From the NCBI GenBank assembly GCA_934254915.1, contig CAKQMH010000004.1:28329-92328 (forward strand): a DNA stretch of 64,000 bases, given 5' to 3'. Of this stretch, positions 16,970 through 24,403 are shown piece by piece (position 1 is the first letter of the stretch; the number at the start of each line of letters is the position of its first letter). Source of the DNA: an uncultured Alphaproteobacteria bacterium. Lineage in GTDB: Bacteria > Pseudomonadota > Alphaproteobacteria > RF32 > CAG-239. Position numbers and translations under genes: made by a program. The notes below the pieces were generated by a model. The model saw only the letters and a program-made list of their open reading frames with translations. It did no database searches and had not been told where the DNA came from.

Positions 16970-18035
16970 CGTTTTCAGCCTTTCCTTCAACCTTGATTAC
17001 AATATGATCGTCCTTGCGGCCCATGATGCCTTCCAACAACGGAACATCACCGCAGACAACGTTTACTTTTTCATGAGGCGACATTTCCAGCGGCAGGAAA
17101 GAACCTTTTTCCCAAGCCGACATTTCACCGAGTTTTATCACTTTTTCTTTCAAAACGGCTTGAATTTCCACATCAGTATCCCAAAGTTGCGACATCAGGT
17201 GGTTTTCCCAAATAGTGTCGCGTCCGAAACGTTCGCCCATAAACATTTGGAGCAGTAATTCGCGCACCGGTTCAAGTGTAGCATAAGGAATCATCAAATC
17301 CAACTTACCGCCGCGATCTTCCATATCAATGCGCAGGTGAGCCACAATTACGGCATTGGATAGTCGCGAAATGGTGGCAAAACGCGGATTGGTTTCCAGA
17401 CGGTCAAAGACAAAGCTGACCGAAGTGATAGGATCGAAAGCTGTAGAAAGATCGGTCAAAATCAACTGCAGCATTTCTTTGACGATGTTCAGTTCAATGG
17501 TGGTGTAAGGACGTCCCTCAATACGCATGGCGGCTGTTCCGCGGCGTCCGCCCAATAAAACATCAACCATTGAATAAATCAGGGAGCTGTCCAAAGACAT
17601 CAACCCGTAATTGTCCCATTCCTCAGCTTTGAAAACATTGAGCAAAGTCGGCAAGGTAAGAGAGTCGATATATTCGCCGAAACGCATGGATTCAATACTG
17701 TCTAACGAAACTTCGACATTGTCTTGAGTGTAGTTACGCAAAGAAGTCGCCATCAAGCGGATAAGGCGGTCAAACACAATCTCCAACATCGGCAGGCGTT
17801 CATATGAAACCATTGATGAATTAAGAATCGCACGCACACCGGTTTTCATTGGGCGATATTCATCATCGTCATCATTGGAGTAGCCAAGCAGGCTGTCGAT
17901 TTCTTCCTGATTGAGAATTTTCGAATCGGCAGCATCATTATTATTTTCACTGCTGTTGGGGTTATCTCTGACCTGAATCGAATCAGCCCAGTTTTCAGCA
18001 GCGGTATTTTCAGTTTTCTTTTCTTCTTCAGCCAC
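16962..18035 (-). CDS. fliM: flagellar motor switch protein FliM
   Basis: 357 residues. The N-terminal CheY-P docking motif 'LNQEEIDSLLG' is at about residues 41-51, behind a 40-residue acidic, Asn-rich extension not usual for FliM. The middle CheC-like domain contains 'GEYIDSLTLPTLL' and 'MVDVLLGGRRG', the latter a FliM hallmark. A C-terminal SpoA domain (about 280-345) builds the C-ring. It lies 11 bases after fliL and overlaps the next gene. The CheY motif implies chemotactic switching, although no che gene is in the window. Confidence 0.93.
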   Translation of the reverse strand: MAEEEKKTENTAAENWADSIQVRDNPNSSENNNDAADSKILNQEEIDSLLGYSNDDDDEYRPMKTGVRAILNSSMVSYERLPMLEIVFDRLIRLMATSLRNYTQDNVEVSLDSIESMRFGEYIDSLTLPTLLNVFKAEEWDNYGLMSLDSSLIYSMVDVLLGGRRGTAAMRIEGRPYTTIELNIVKEMLQLILTDLSTAFDPITSVSFVFDRLETNPRFATISRLSNAVIVAHLRIDMEDRGGKLDLMIPYATLEPVRELLLQMFMGERFGRDTIWENHLMSQLWDTDVEIQAVLKEKVIKLGEMSAWEKGSFLPLEMSPHEKVNVVCGDVPLLEGIMGRKDDHIVIKVEGKAENDG

Positions 18036-18046
18036 AGTAAAATCCT

Positions 18047-18583
18047 CTAGTTATTATCCGGTGTTTGAATTTCAAAATTCTTAAAATTCAGGTTGGAAAC
18101 TTTAATCGGAGATATTAGCAGATTTATGCGATAAAGCAATTCTTCTTTAAGCCAGTATAAACCGCTTGCCCCCGAAACTTCATCAGCTGTCAGTTCAATA
18201 GTATGGGAGATAACCGCGTCATTAATCCGGGGAATCAGAGCTTCCACCCGTGCAACATCTTCAATGTTAGACAATTCAAGATTAATTTTAATCTTAACAA
18301 CATCATCACGGTGGTTGGCATTTTTCAGTCTGGCGCTGATTTCGGGCAAGTCATAAAAAACCGTGATGCCGTTTGTCGGATTACCGTCTTCATCAGTGGC
18401 GTTTTTGACAATACTGTAATTCAGTCCCGCTCCATAGTCGCGGTTAAAGGTATAATAAAGCCCGACAATCAAGCCGATAACGACCATAGCCGGAATCAAA
18501 AAAAGCAAAATTTTCTTACGGCTGATTTTCGGCTTTACTTCAACGTCTTCATCGTCATCAAAATCGTCATTTTGATTTATCAT
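18047..18583 (-). CDS. fliL: flagellar basal-body protein FliL
   Basis: 178 residues: an acidic cytoplasmic N-terminus ('DDFDDDEDVEVKPK'), one TM helix ('ILLFLIPAMVVIGLIVGLYY', about 25-45) and a periplasmic domain in which 'VVKIKINLELSNIEDVARVEALIPRI' is the FliL stomatin-like signature, cut here for length. It stabilises the stator around the basal body. GGGGATATT precedes the ATG. It is first in the fliL-fliM-DUF6468-motE-TPR-uvrB transcription unit, downstream of the flagellin gene on the same strand and separated from it by two hairpin elements. Confidence 0.88.
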   Translation of the reverse strand: MINQNDDFDDDEDVEVKPKISRKKILLFLIPAMVVIGLIVGLYYTFNRDYGAGLNYSIVKNATDEDGNPTNGITVFYDLPEISARLKNANHRDDVVKIKINLELSNIEDVARVEALIPRINDAVISHTIELTADEVSGASGLYWLKEELLYRINLLISPIKVSNLNFKNFEIQTPDNN

Positions 18584-18679
18584 AATATCCCCAATACAAT
18601 TTCATCTATAGACTTTTCACATTTTACAGCAATTATTTAAGAAATAAATGTAAAAGTGTTAGTTATACGCAAGCACCAA
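18584..18679 (-). promoter_or_regulatory. probable fliL promoter region
   Basis: 96 AT-rich bases between fliL and the first hairpin element. On the minus strand two TGTAAAA-type words occur, but I find neither a clear sigma-70 nor a sigma-54 (GG-N10-GC) signature, so the promoter cannot be placed. Confidence 0.25.
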
Positions 18680-18803
18680 GAAGTTCGTATAACGGCACAT
18701 CTAAAGCGATTTTGTGCGGTCTCGAAAAATTCATGTACTTCTTTGTACACTAAAATTTTTCTCGCCTTCAAAATCACTTTATCTGCACCATTCTCCGAAC
18801 TTC
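18680..18803. repeat. 125-bp hairpin element, copy 1
   Basis: Begins GAAGTTCG and ends CGAACTTC. The two arms pair imperfectly over the whole 124 bp: GCGATTTTG against CAAAATCAC, CGAAAAATT against AATTTTTCTCG, and an apical helix TGTAC-N6-GTACA. It belongs to a six-copy family in this window. No open reading frame or T run is present. Confidence 0.8.
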
Positions 18804-18807
18804 CCCG

Positions 18808-18931
18808 GAAGCTCGTCTAGAGGTTTTCTAGAGCAGCTAACAGCGGTCTCGTGTTCGGTCATGTACTATTTTGTACACTCACTCACACTCGCCTTGTTAT
18901 CCACTCTATAAATTCCTCTATCCGAAACTTC
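18808..18931. repeat. 125-bp hairpin element, copy 2
   Basis: Same family, in tandem after copy 1. The 5' arm has CTAGAGG..CTAGAG, mirrored by CTCTAT..CCTCTAT in the 3' arm, with apex TGTAC/GTACA. It is nearly identical to copy 4 at 53585 except for the apical pair, which is C-G there. A truncated arm of a third unit (18934-18953) runs into the flagellin stop codon. Confidence 0.8.
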
Positions 18932-18953
18932 CCGGAAGCTCGTATAACGGCAC

Positions 18954-20731
18954 TTAAAAGAGTTTGAGTATCTCCCGTGTTGCCTCGGAGGCTAAGGAGA
19001 GAGCGTTGACTGCTAGTTGTTGTCGGGTTTGGAGGGCGAGCATGGTTGCACTTTCGGAATTCATATCCGCAAGGGTTAAATTATCCGCACCCTCAGTCAG
19101 AACATTAATCAGACTGTCAGTGAAATTCTGACGGGTGGTAAGGATACTATAATTATTGCCTAATTCAGTAGTGAAACTTCGGATAGACGACAGCGCGTCG
19201 GCGATTTCGGATAAGGATTGGGCAATATCACCCTGCGTTTGCCATTCAAATGTCGTTAGTCCTAAAGAAGAACTCGTCATATCCGCTCCGTCGACGGTAA
19301 GTGAACTGCTACGGTCTTCGTTGAACATGACGGATAAGTCATTACCTTTAAGTAGATTAATACCTTTATATGACGCGTCATTCATCAGCTCATCGTATTG
19401 ATTAATCAGTTTCTTGTAGCCTTTAGCCGCTTTGTCAGTATTATTGGCTGTCCGCTTGTTTACCGGCGGAAAGTTATTCCAATCGGTTGTGTTTGAGGTC
19501 TTAGTAAAACCCGGTAACGTACCTAAATTTTGGGATGTTATATTTGTTCTATACGTTGCATTACCTAAGATAGTTGTGCCGGTGCTGATAGTAGATACTA
19601 ATCCATATCCATCATTAATATTTAGCCGACTGCCGGCTTCAAAGTTGATTTTATTACGAGTTTCTTCGGTACTTGATATGTCTATGTCTAAGTATTTTGT
19701 GATATTTATTGTTGCCCCGTTATGAACATTTGTGGTGTTGTTATCATATTTATTATAACCAAAATAAATGCGGCTGTTTAAGTTGAGGTTACCGTATATA
19801 TCAGTTATTGTATTGGTATAAAGCTGTATTCCAGATGGAGTGTAAGTGCTGCAAGCCTGAGATTCAATATTAATGGTAGCGTCTTTTTCTACAATTAGGT
19901 GTCCATTTGATGATAGCACCCCCCCCCGTAGTAATTGGTGCTTTTGATATTAATCTGTCCGCTGATGGTTAAATCACCATACCAAGAAGATATAGCCGCT
20001 TGTCCTACACCAGATTGAACCATTTCGGCAGTCAGATTTAAATCTAAATTATTAACTAACAAGTTAGAGCCATAATCTGTTTTGTAAATTAAGTCACACC
20101 TTTCAATGGTTGTGGTTTCAAAATTTAATTCTAAATCCGAAATGATATTAGTCTTATTAGTGAAAATGGCATACCGATTATTCTCCTTAAAATTAATCTT
20201 GGAAAATTTTTTGTTGCCGGTGTAGCCGGTGAAATATTCTGTACCGACTAATTTCTGCCCGTCTTGGAGTCTAAGAGCTTCGTTTTCAAAATAATTTATT
20301 TCGCCGTAAACACAAATGGTTTTAATACCGGAATTAACCGCGTTTTTGAGTTCTTGGGCAGAGGTTACAACTGTGCCGCTATCGCCGACTAACGCTTGCA
20401 TGTCTTGAAAGGAGGGTATGACGGTGGTGTCAAGCGTCGAGTTAGCGAGAGCGGCAGCGTGGGCAAGCAGTTCCGATCCGGCTTCGAGCGCAGTGTTCGC
20501 GGCTTTGACCGTGGAAACAGCTTGTTCCATAGAGTCAAGGAGTGTGGAAAGGTCGGTTGCCCGATTGTTCAGTGATTTAGCAGTATAGAATGAGGAAGGA
20601 TTATCAATTGCGGAGTTGACCTTGAGGCCGGTCGCCAAGCGATTCTGCGTCAGACTGACTTGCCCGCTGATATTCTGCAGGCTAAGCAGATTGCTGCGCA
20701 TACTCGTATTGAGGCTGATTCCTCCCGCCAC
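18954..20731 (-). CDS. flagellin, split by a G9 tract (phase-off form or sequencing error)
   Basis: Start is GTG at 20731 behind AAAGGAG. Residues 1-105 are the D0/D1 flagellin domain ('SMRSNLLSLQNISGQVSLTQ', 'RLATGLKVNSAIDNPS'). The last 160 codons are the C-terminal D1/D0 ('SLSEIADALSSIRSFTTEL', 'LALQTRQQLAVNALSLA'). Between them is a roughly 300-residue beta-rich, Asn/Thr-rich insert resembling a right-handed beta-helix. At 19919-19927 a run of nine G (coding strand) shifts the frame: translation from the start ends after 278 residues at 19895. Ten or seven G would join the halves into a flagellin of about 592 residues. Everything after the run is intact, which argues against decay. Lies upstream of fliL on the same strand. 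Confidence 0.88.
19919..19927 (-). repeat. poly-G (9) tract inside flagellin gene
   Basis: Nine consecutive C on the plus strand (G on the coding strand). Frame arithmetic gives an 812-base offset between the upstream start and the downstream frame, so one added G restores a single frame. Such tracts mutate by slipped-strand mispairing and are classic phase-variation switches; they are also typical sequencing error sites. Confidence 0.9.
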
Positions 20732-20805
20732 GACCTTACTCCTTTCATTAATTTTACTAAGATTATAGTAACAATGTAATAGTTACTTTTGGGTTAACAA
20801 GAGAG
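20732..20805 (-). promoter_or_regulatory. flagellin leader and ribosome site
   Basis: On the coding strand AAAGGAGTAAGGTC immediately precedes the GTG start and is identical to the leader of the second flagellin at 63927-63940. CTTGTTAAC at 20801-20793 also recurs upstream of the second gene (63874-63882) at almost the same distance (about 70 bases). The conserved box marks a shared promoter or regulator site; I cannot match it to a sigma factor consensus. Confidence 0.5.
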
Positions 20806-20934
20806 AAAAATTCGTATAACGGCACATCTAAAGCGATTTTACGGGGCTGTCGCCATCCTCATTTACGTTTTATGTAAACTCCGGTGTCGCCACCCCTAGA
20901 AATCACTTTATCTGTGACCATTCTCCGAATTTTT
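20806..20934. repeat. 125-bp hairpin element, copy 3
   Basis: Arms begin AAATTCG and end CGAATTT (a variant of GAAGTTCG/CGAACTTC, still complementary). Inside are TAAAGCGATTTTA.., GGGGCTGTCGCC.. and matching GTGTCGCCACCCC.., and an apex TTTAC-N7-GTAAA. 129 bp. It lies just upstream of the flagellin leader. Confidence 0.75.
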
Positions 20935-20954
20935 GAAAGCGGATGTTGTTTTTA

Positions 20955-21108
20955 AAATGTCATTTCGACTGGAGCGATAGCGGAATGGAGAAATCTCGGC
21001 CTTAGTGTATTGTCGGGCGAAGTCCCAACATTGAGATTGTTGCAACACCGCAAAAAAATATAGCCGAGATCCTTCCACGCGCTAACGCTTGGTCAGGATG
21101 ACATTTTT
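20955..21108. repeat. interspersed 150-bp repeat, copy A
   Basis: Begins ATGTCATTTCGACTGGAGCG and ends GGTCAGGATGACAT, so its ends are complementary (ATGTCAT/ATGACAT). The inner words TCGGCC..GCCGAGAT and TGTTGCAACA form further symmetry. A closely similar copy lies in inverted orientation at 63718-63855, and a related one at 60361-60527. Non-coding. Confidence 0.75.
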
Positions 21109-21110
21109 AA

Positions 21111-21144
21111 ATAAAAAAGACTGGAATCGGAGGATTCCAGTCTT
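21111..21144 (-). terminator. terminator of rpsF-rpsR-rplI
   Basis: AAGACTGGAATC pairs with GATTCCAGTCTT (21133-21144). On the minus strand the stem is followed by a run of T (21117-21112), 24 bases past the rplI stop. A textbook intrinsic terminator. Confidence 0.85.
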
Positions 21145-21168
21145 GAGATTTACCTTAAAGGATAAAGA

Positions 21169-21660
21169 CTATTCAGCAGTATTGCTGTAAGCCTTAGCCT
21201 GTTTTTTAGCTTCGTCTTCTGTTCTGGCAACGTTTACCAAAATAGTTTGCGAAATTTCAGGGTGCAGGTTTAATTTAACCTGGTAAACACCCAAATCTTT
21301 GATGGCGTTTTCCAGATAAACCTGACGGCGTTCTACGGCAAAACCGGCGTCTTTGATTGCTGCGGCAATGTCACGAATGGTAACAGAACCGTACAATTGA
21401 CCGGTTTCAGCAGCCTGACGAACCAAAACTGCAGAAAAGCCTTTCAAATCTTCAGCCAATTTAGCTGCGTCATCGAAAAGTTTTTGGTTGTGAGCTTCCA
21501 ACTCAGCTTTCTGTGCTTCATAAGCAGCCAGATTAGCTTCAGTTGCGCGCAATGCCTTTTTAGAAGGCAACAGGTAGTTGCGGGCATAACCGTTTTTAAC
21601 GTTTACTTTTTCGCCCATCTTGCCCAATTTGTCGATATGTTCAAGCAGAATAACTTCCAT
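21169..21660 (-). CDS. rplI: 50S ribosomal protein L9
   Basis: 163 residues. The N-terminal rRNA-binding domain has the family signature 'GKMGEKVNVKNGYARNYLLP' (residues 12-31). A long central helix ('LAAYEAQKAELEAHNQKL') connects to the C-terminal domain ('YGSVTIRDIA', 'HPEIS'). GGAGAGAG precedes the ATG. It is the last gene of the ribosomal rpsF-rpsR-rplI operon. Confidence 0.97.
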   Translation of the reverse strand: MEVILLEHIDKLGKMGEKVNVKNGYARNYLLPSKKALRATEANLAAYEAQKAELEAHNQKLFDDAAKLAEDLKGFSAVLVRQAAETGQLYGSVTIRDIAAAIKDAGFAVERRQVYLENAIKDLGVYQVKLNLHPEISQTILVNVARTEDEAKKQAKAYSNTAE

Positions 21661-21671
21661 TTTCTCTCTCC

Positions 21672-21899
21672 TTACATAGCAACATACGGCAACAAACCAA
21701 GATAACGAGCGCGTTTGATAGCACGAGCCAATTCTCTTTGTTTTTTAGCTGAAACTGAAGTGATACGGCTAGGAATAATTTTGCCTTTTTCCGAAATATA
21801 ACGGGAAAGCATTTTAACATCCTTGTAGTCGATTTTTAATCCGTCTTCGCCGGAAAACGGACAGCTCTTTTTTCTTCTAAAGAATACTTGTTTAGCCAT
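21672..21899 (-). CDS. rpsR: 30S ribosomal protein S18
   Basis: 75 residues, rich in Arg and Lys. 'DYKDVKMLSRYISEKGKIIPSR' (cut: family signature near residues 25-45) and 'QRELARAIKRARYLGLLPY' identify S18. The N-terminus 'FFRRKKSCPF' keeps the conserved Cys-Pro. It forms a complex with S6 on 16S rRNA. Located 11 bases from rpsF and 11 from rplI. Confidence 0.97.
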   Translation of the reverse strand: MAKQVFFRRKKSCPFSGEDGLKIDYKDVKMLSRYISEKGKIIPSRITSVSAKKQRELARAIKRARYLGLLPYVAM

Positions 21900-21910
21900 T
21901 TTATGTTCTC

Positions 21911-22249
21911 CTATTCTTCAACAGCGGCTTCGGAAGCTTCGGTGTCAGATGCTTCTTTAGAGAAGTCTTCAACCTTAACAGTCATGTAGCGGATAACGTC
22001 TTCGTTAACACGCAACAATCTTTCATACTCGGCAATTGCGGTAGCCGGAGCAGCGATGTTTAACAGAACATAGTAGCCTTTACGGTTTTTCTTGATGCGA
22101 TAAGCAAGGTTTTTCAAACCCCAGTTATCGACGCGGACAACTTCACCGCCTTGGTTAGCAATAACATTGCTCATTTCTGAAACCAGATTGCTAACTTGGG
22201 AAGTACCCAAATCCTGACGTGCAATCAGCACGCTTTCGTATTTATTCAT
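21911..22249 (-). CDS. rpsF: 30S ribosomal protein S6
   Basis: 112 residues. 'YESVLIARQDL' at the N-terminus, 'WGLKNLAYRIKKNRKGYYVLLN' near 45-65 (signature, cut) and an acidic Glu/Ala tail after residue 95. It pairs with S18. AAGGAG lies 10 bases before the ATG. First gene of the operon; the S6:S18 complex is known to bind the leader of such operons in many bacteria. Confidence 0.97.
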   Translation of the reverse strand: MNKYESVLIARQDLGTSQVSNLVSEMSNVIANQGGEVVRVDNWGLKNLAYRIKKNRKGYYVLLNIAAPATAIAEYERLLRVNEDVIRYMTVKVEDFSKEASDTEASEAAVEE

Positions 22250-22369
22250 TATAAAAAATCTCCTTATGGATTCTCAACAAATGGCCGAAAAACGGCCGGT
22301 TCTTGTATAGCTGCCGCTTTCGACAGCAAGGGACGAGGTGCAACATAACATAAACAATAGAAATTGCAA
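22250..22369 (-). promoter_or_regulatory. rpsF operon promoter and possible S6:S18 leader
   Basis: Reading the minus strand: -35 TTGCAA (22369-22364), 16-bp spacer, -10 TATGTT (22347-22342), then a GC-rich leader. The leader has a stem-loop GGCCG-TTTTT-CGGCC with CCG just before it, and a second GC-rich segment around GTCGAAAGCGGC. The known S6:S18 autoregulatory RNA has a bulged CCG in a hairpin at this position; whether this leader folds into that motif is unverified. Confidence 0.5.
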
Positions 22370-22456
22370 GCTTTTTGTTTGACAAAATTTATATAATTTT
22401 AACATTTTAAGGTTAGATTTAATTCAGGTTAACCACTAATTACGGATCGAAAAACA

Positions 22457-22864
22457 ATGATAAAAGTGCGGATGCTGCCGCTTTTGCTGCTGGCAATTAT
22501 GATTTCAGGTTGTGCAAATTGGGCGCAAAAGGCCGGAAATACAACGGATACAGCTTCTTTCAGCCCGTGCGGCCGGCGTTTTTATACCGGAACGGAACAA
22601 ACCCCCGATGAGGCGCAGGACAGCGAAAAATTTTATCCTAACGACAGTTGCGCGATTGCTCTGCAAAATCAGGAAACCCGCGCCGTGGCTTATTGCTATT
22701 CCAATCCGGAGACTTCAGCCGAAAGCTGCGCGCAATATTTTGAAAAACAAGGCTTTGTCCGCTTAAATGAACTCCCGTACAAAACCGCTGACTATGACTT
22801 TTTGAAGGTCGATACTTATCCGACCAGACGTTGGCGGGATGCTGAAATTACTTCACGTTGGTAG
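22457..22864 (+). CDS. small lipoprotein of unknown function
   Basis: 135 residues with a type II signal peptide: 'LLLLAIMISGC', Cys about residue 19. The mature part has several Cys ('FSPCGRRFYTG', 'NDSCAIAL', 'VAYCYSNPE', 'AESCAQYF') that could form two disulfides, and ends 'YPTRRWRDAEITSRW'. I do not recognise the family. It sits 6 bases before the yifB gene and may share its message. Confidence 0.65.
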   Translation: MIKVRMLPLLLLAIMISGCANWAQKAGNTTDTASFSPCGRRFYTGTEQTPDEAQDSEKFYPNDSCAIALQNQETRAVAYCYSNPETSAESCAQYFEKQGFVRLNELPYKTADYDFLKVDTYPTRRWRDAEITSRW

Positions 22865-22870
22865 AAAATC

Positions 22871-24394
22871 ATGTTGTCGCACATCAATACCCTGACATTT
22901 AACGGTTTAGAAATTTTTGATGTCGATTTGCAGGCACAAATTTCTTCCGGCCTGCCTAATTTTATTATTGTCGGTTTGCCCGATAAGGCTATTGCCGAAA
23001 GTAAAGAGAGAATCCGCGCCGCCTTACAGACTTTGGGGCTGAGTTTGCCGGCAAAACGAATTGTTATTAATTTGGCGCCGGCGGATTTGCTCAAGGAAGG
23101 ATCGCATTTTGATTTGCCGATAGCTATGGCCTTATTGGCGGTTATGGGTGTTATTCCGCAAGATGAATTAAGCAATTATCTGGTCTTGGGCGAGTTGTCG
23201 CTGGATGGTTCAATCCTGCCGGTTAACGGGGTTTTGCCGGCGGCGGTGCATGCGGTGCGGGAGCAAAAAGGTTTGATTTGTCCGGCGGCCAACGGCGGCG
23301 AGGCGGTGTGGTCGGGAATAGCAGAGATTATTGCCGCACCGAATTTGCTGGCCTTGATTAACCATCTGAAAGGGGTGCAGTTGCTGCCCAAACCCACGGC
23401 GCAAAAAGCGGAATTGAAAACGTCACTATTAGATATGGCTGATGTCAAAGGGCAGGAGAGTGCCAAAAGAGCAGTCGAAGTGGCAGCGGCCGGCGGGCAT
23501 AACCTGCTGATGATAGGGCCTCCCGGAGCCGGAAAATCCATGTTGGCATCGCGGCTGCCGTCGATTCTGCCGCCGCTGAGCGCAGAAGAGGCACTCGAAA
23601 CCAGTATGATTCATTCGATTGCCGGCGAGCTGAAAGACGGTAAAATTTGTTTTGAACGTCCGTATCGCGATCCGCACCACAGCGCTTCCACACCGGCATT
23701 GGTCGGCGGCGGACGAAAGGCGCGTCCGGGGGAAATTTCTTTAGCGCACAACGGCGTATTGTTTTTGGACGAGTTGCCGGAGTTTTCCCGCGCATCGCTG
23801 GAATCGTTGCGTCAACCGTTGGAAAACGGCTGTGTCACTATCTCCCGCGTTAATTCGCATACAACTTATCCGGCGCATTTTCAGCTGGTGGCGGCAATGA
23901 ACCCGTGCCGTTGCGGGCATTTGGGGAATGCGGAAACGGAATGTCCGCGCGCGCCGATTTGCGGGGCGGAATATCAGGCGAAAATATCCGGTCCGTTATT
24001 GGACAGAATAGATATTCATATCGAAGTTCCGGCGGTTAATCCGTGGGATTTGGCTAATGTTGCCCGCGGTGAAAGTTCAGCGCAAATCAGGGAACGGGTG
24101 TTGGCGGCGCGCGAAATCCAAAAGCAGCGTTTCAACAAACTCGGGCGTCCGGATTTGCAAACCAACTCGCAGCTCAGCGGCAAATTGCTGGAAGAAGTTA
24201 CCAAGCTGGATGATGACGCCCAAAAACTTTTGATTAATTTTGCCGAACAGAACAAACTTTCTGCTCGCGCTTATCATCGCACTTTGCGGTTAGCAAGAAC
24301 AATTGCAGACTTGCAAAATGAAACAAATATCCTTAAAATACACATTGCCGAAGCTTTATCCTACCGGAGAAAATTCGCTTCCAAACGTCCATAG
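22871..24394 (+). CDS. comM: YifB/ComM-family Mg-chelatase-like AAA+ ATPase
   Basis: 507 residues. The N-terminal ChlI-type domain ('GLPDKAIAESKERIRAAL', 'RIVINLAPADLLKEG', 'GELSLDGSILPVNGVLPAA', cut) precedes the AAA+ core with Walker A 'GPPGAGKS' near residue 217, Walker B 'GVLFLDELPEF' near 300 and a C-terminal Mg_chelatase_C domain ('RAYHRTLRLARTIADL'). The family includes ComM, a branch-migration helicase that helps integrate transformed DNA in naturally competent bacteria. It occurs in many genomes without known competence, so the physiological role here is open. Confidence 0.9.
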   Translation: MLSHINTLTFNGLEIFDVDLQAQISSGLPNFIIVGLPDKAIAESKERIRAALQTLGLSLPAKRIVINLAPADLLKEGSHFDLPIAMALLAVMGVIPQDELSNYLVLGELSLDGSILPVNGVLPAAVHAVREQKGLICPAANGGEAVWSGIAEIIAAPNLLALINHLKGVQLLPKPTAQKAELKTSLLDMADVKGQESAKRAVEVAAAGGHNLLMIGPPGAGKSMLASRLPSILPPLSAEEALETSMIHSIAGELKDGKICFERPYRDPHHSASTPALVGGGRKARPGEISLAHNGVLFLDELPEFSRASLESLRQPLENGCVTISRVNSHTTYPAHFQLVAAMNPCRCGHLGNAETECPRAPICGAEYQAKISGPLLDRIDIHIEVPAVNPWDLANVARGESSAQIRERVLAAREIQKQRFNKLGRPDLQTNSQLSGKLLEEVTKLDDDAQKLLINFAEQNKLSARAYHRTLRLARTIADLQNETNILKIHIAEALSYRRKFASKRP

Positions 24395-24403
24395 GAGAAT
24401 ATA

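Noticed and set aside
18680..18953. Integron attC sites / cassette array
   Set aside because: The 125-bp elements resemble attC in size and imperfect pairing, but the ends lack the RYYYAAC and GTTRRRY boxes, no integrase is present and genes between copies are not cassette-like.
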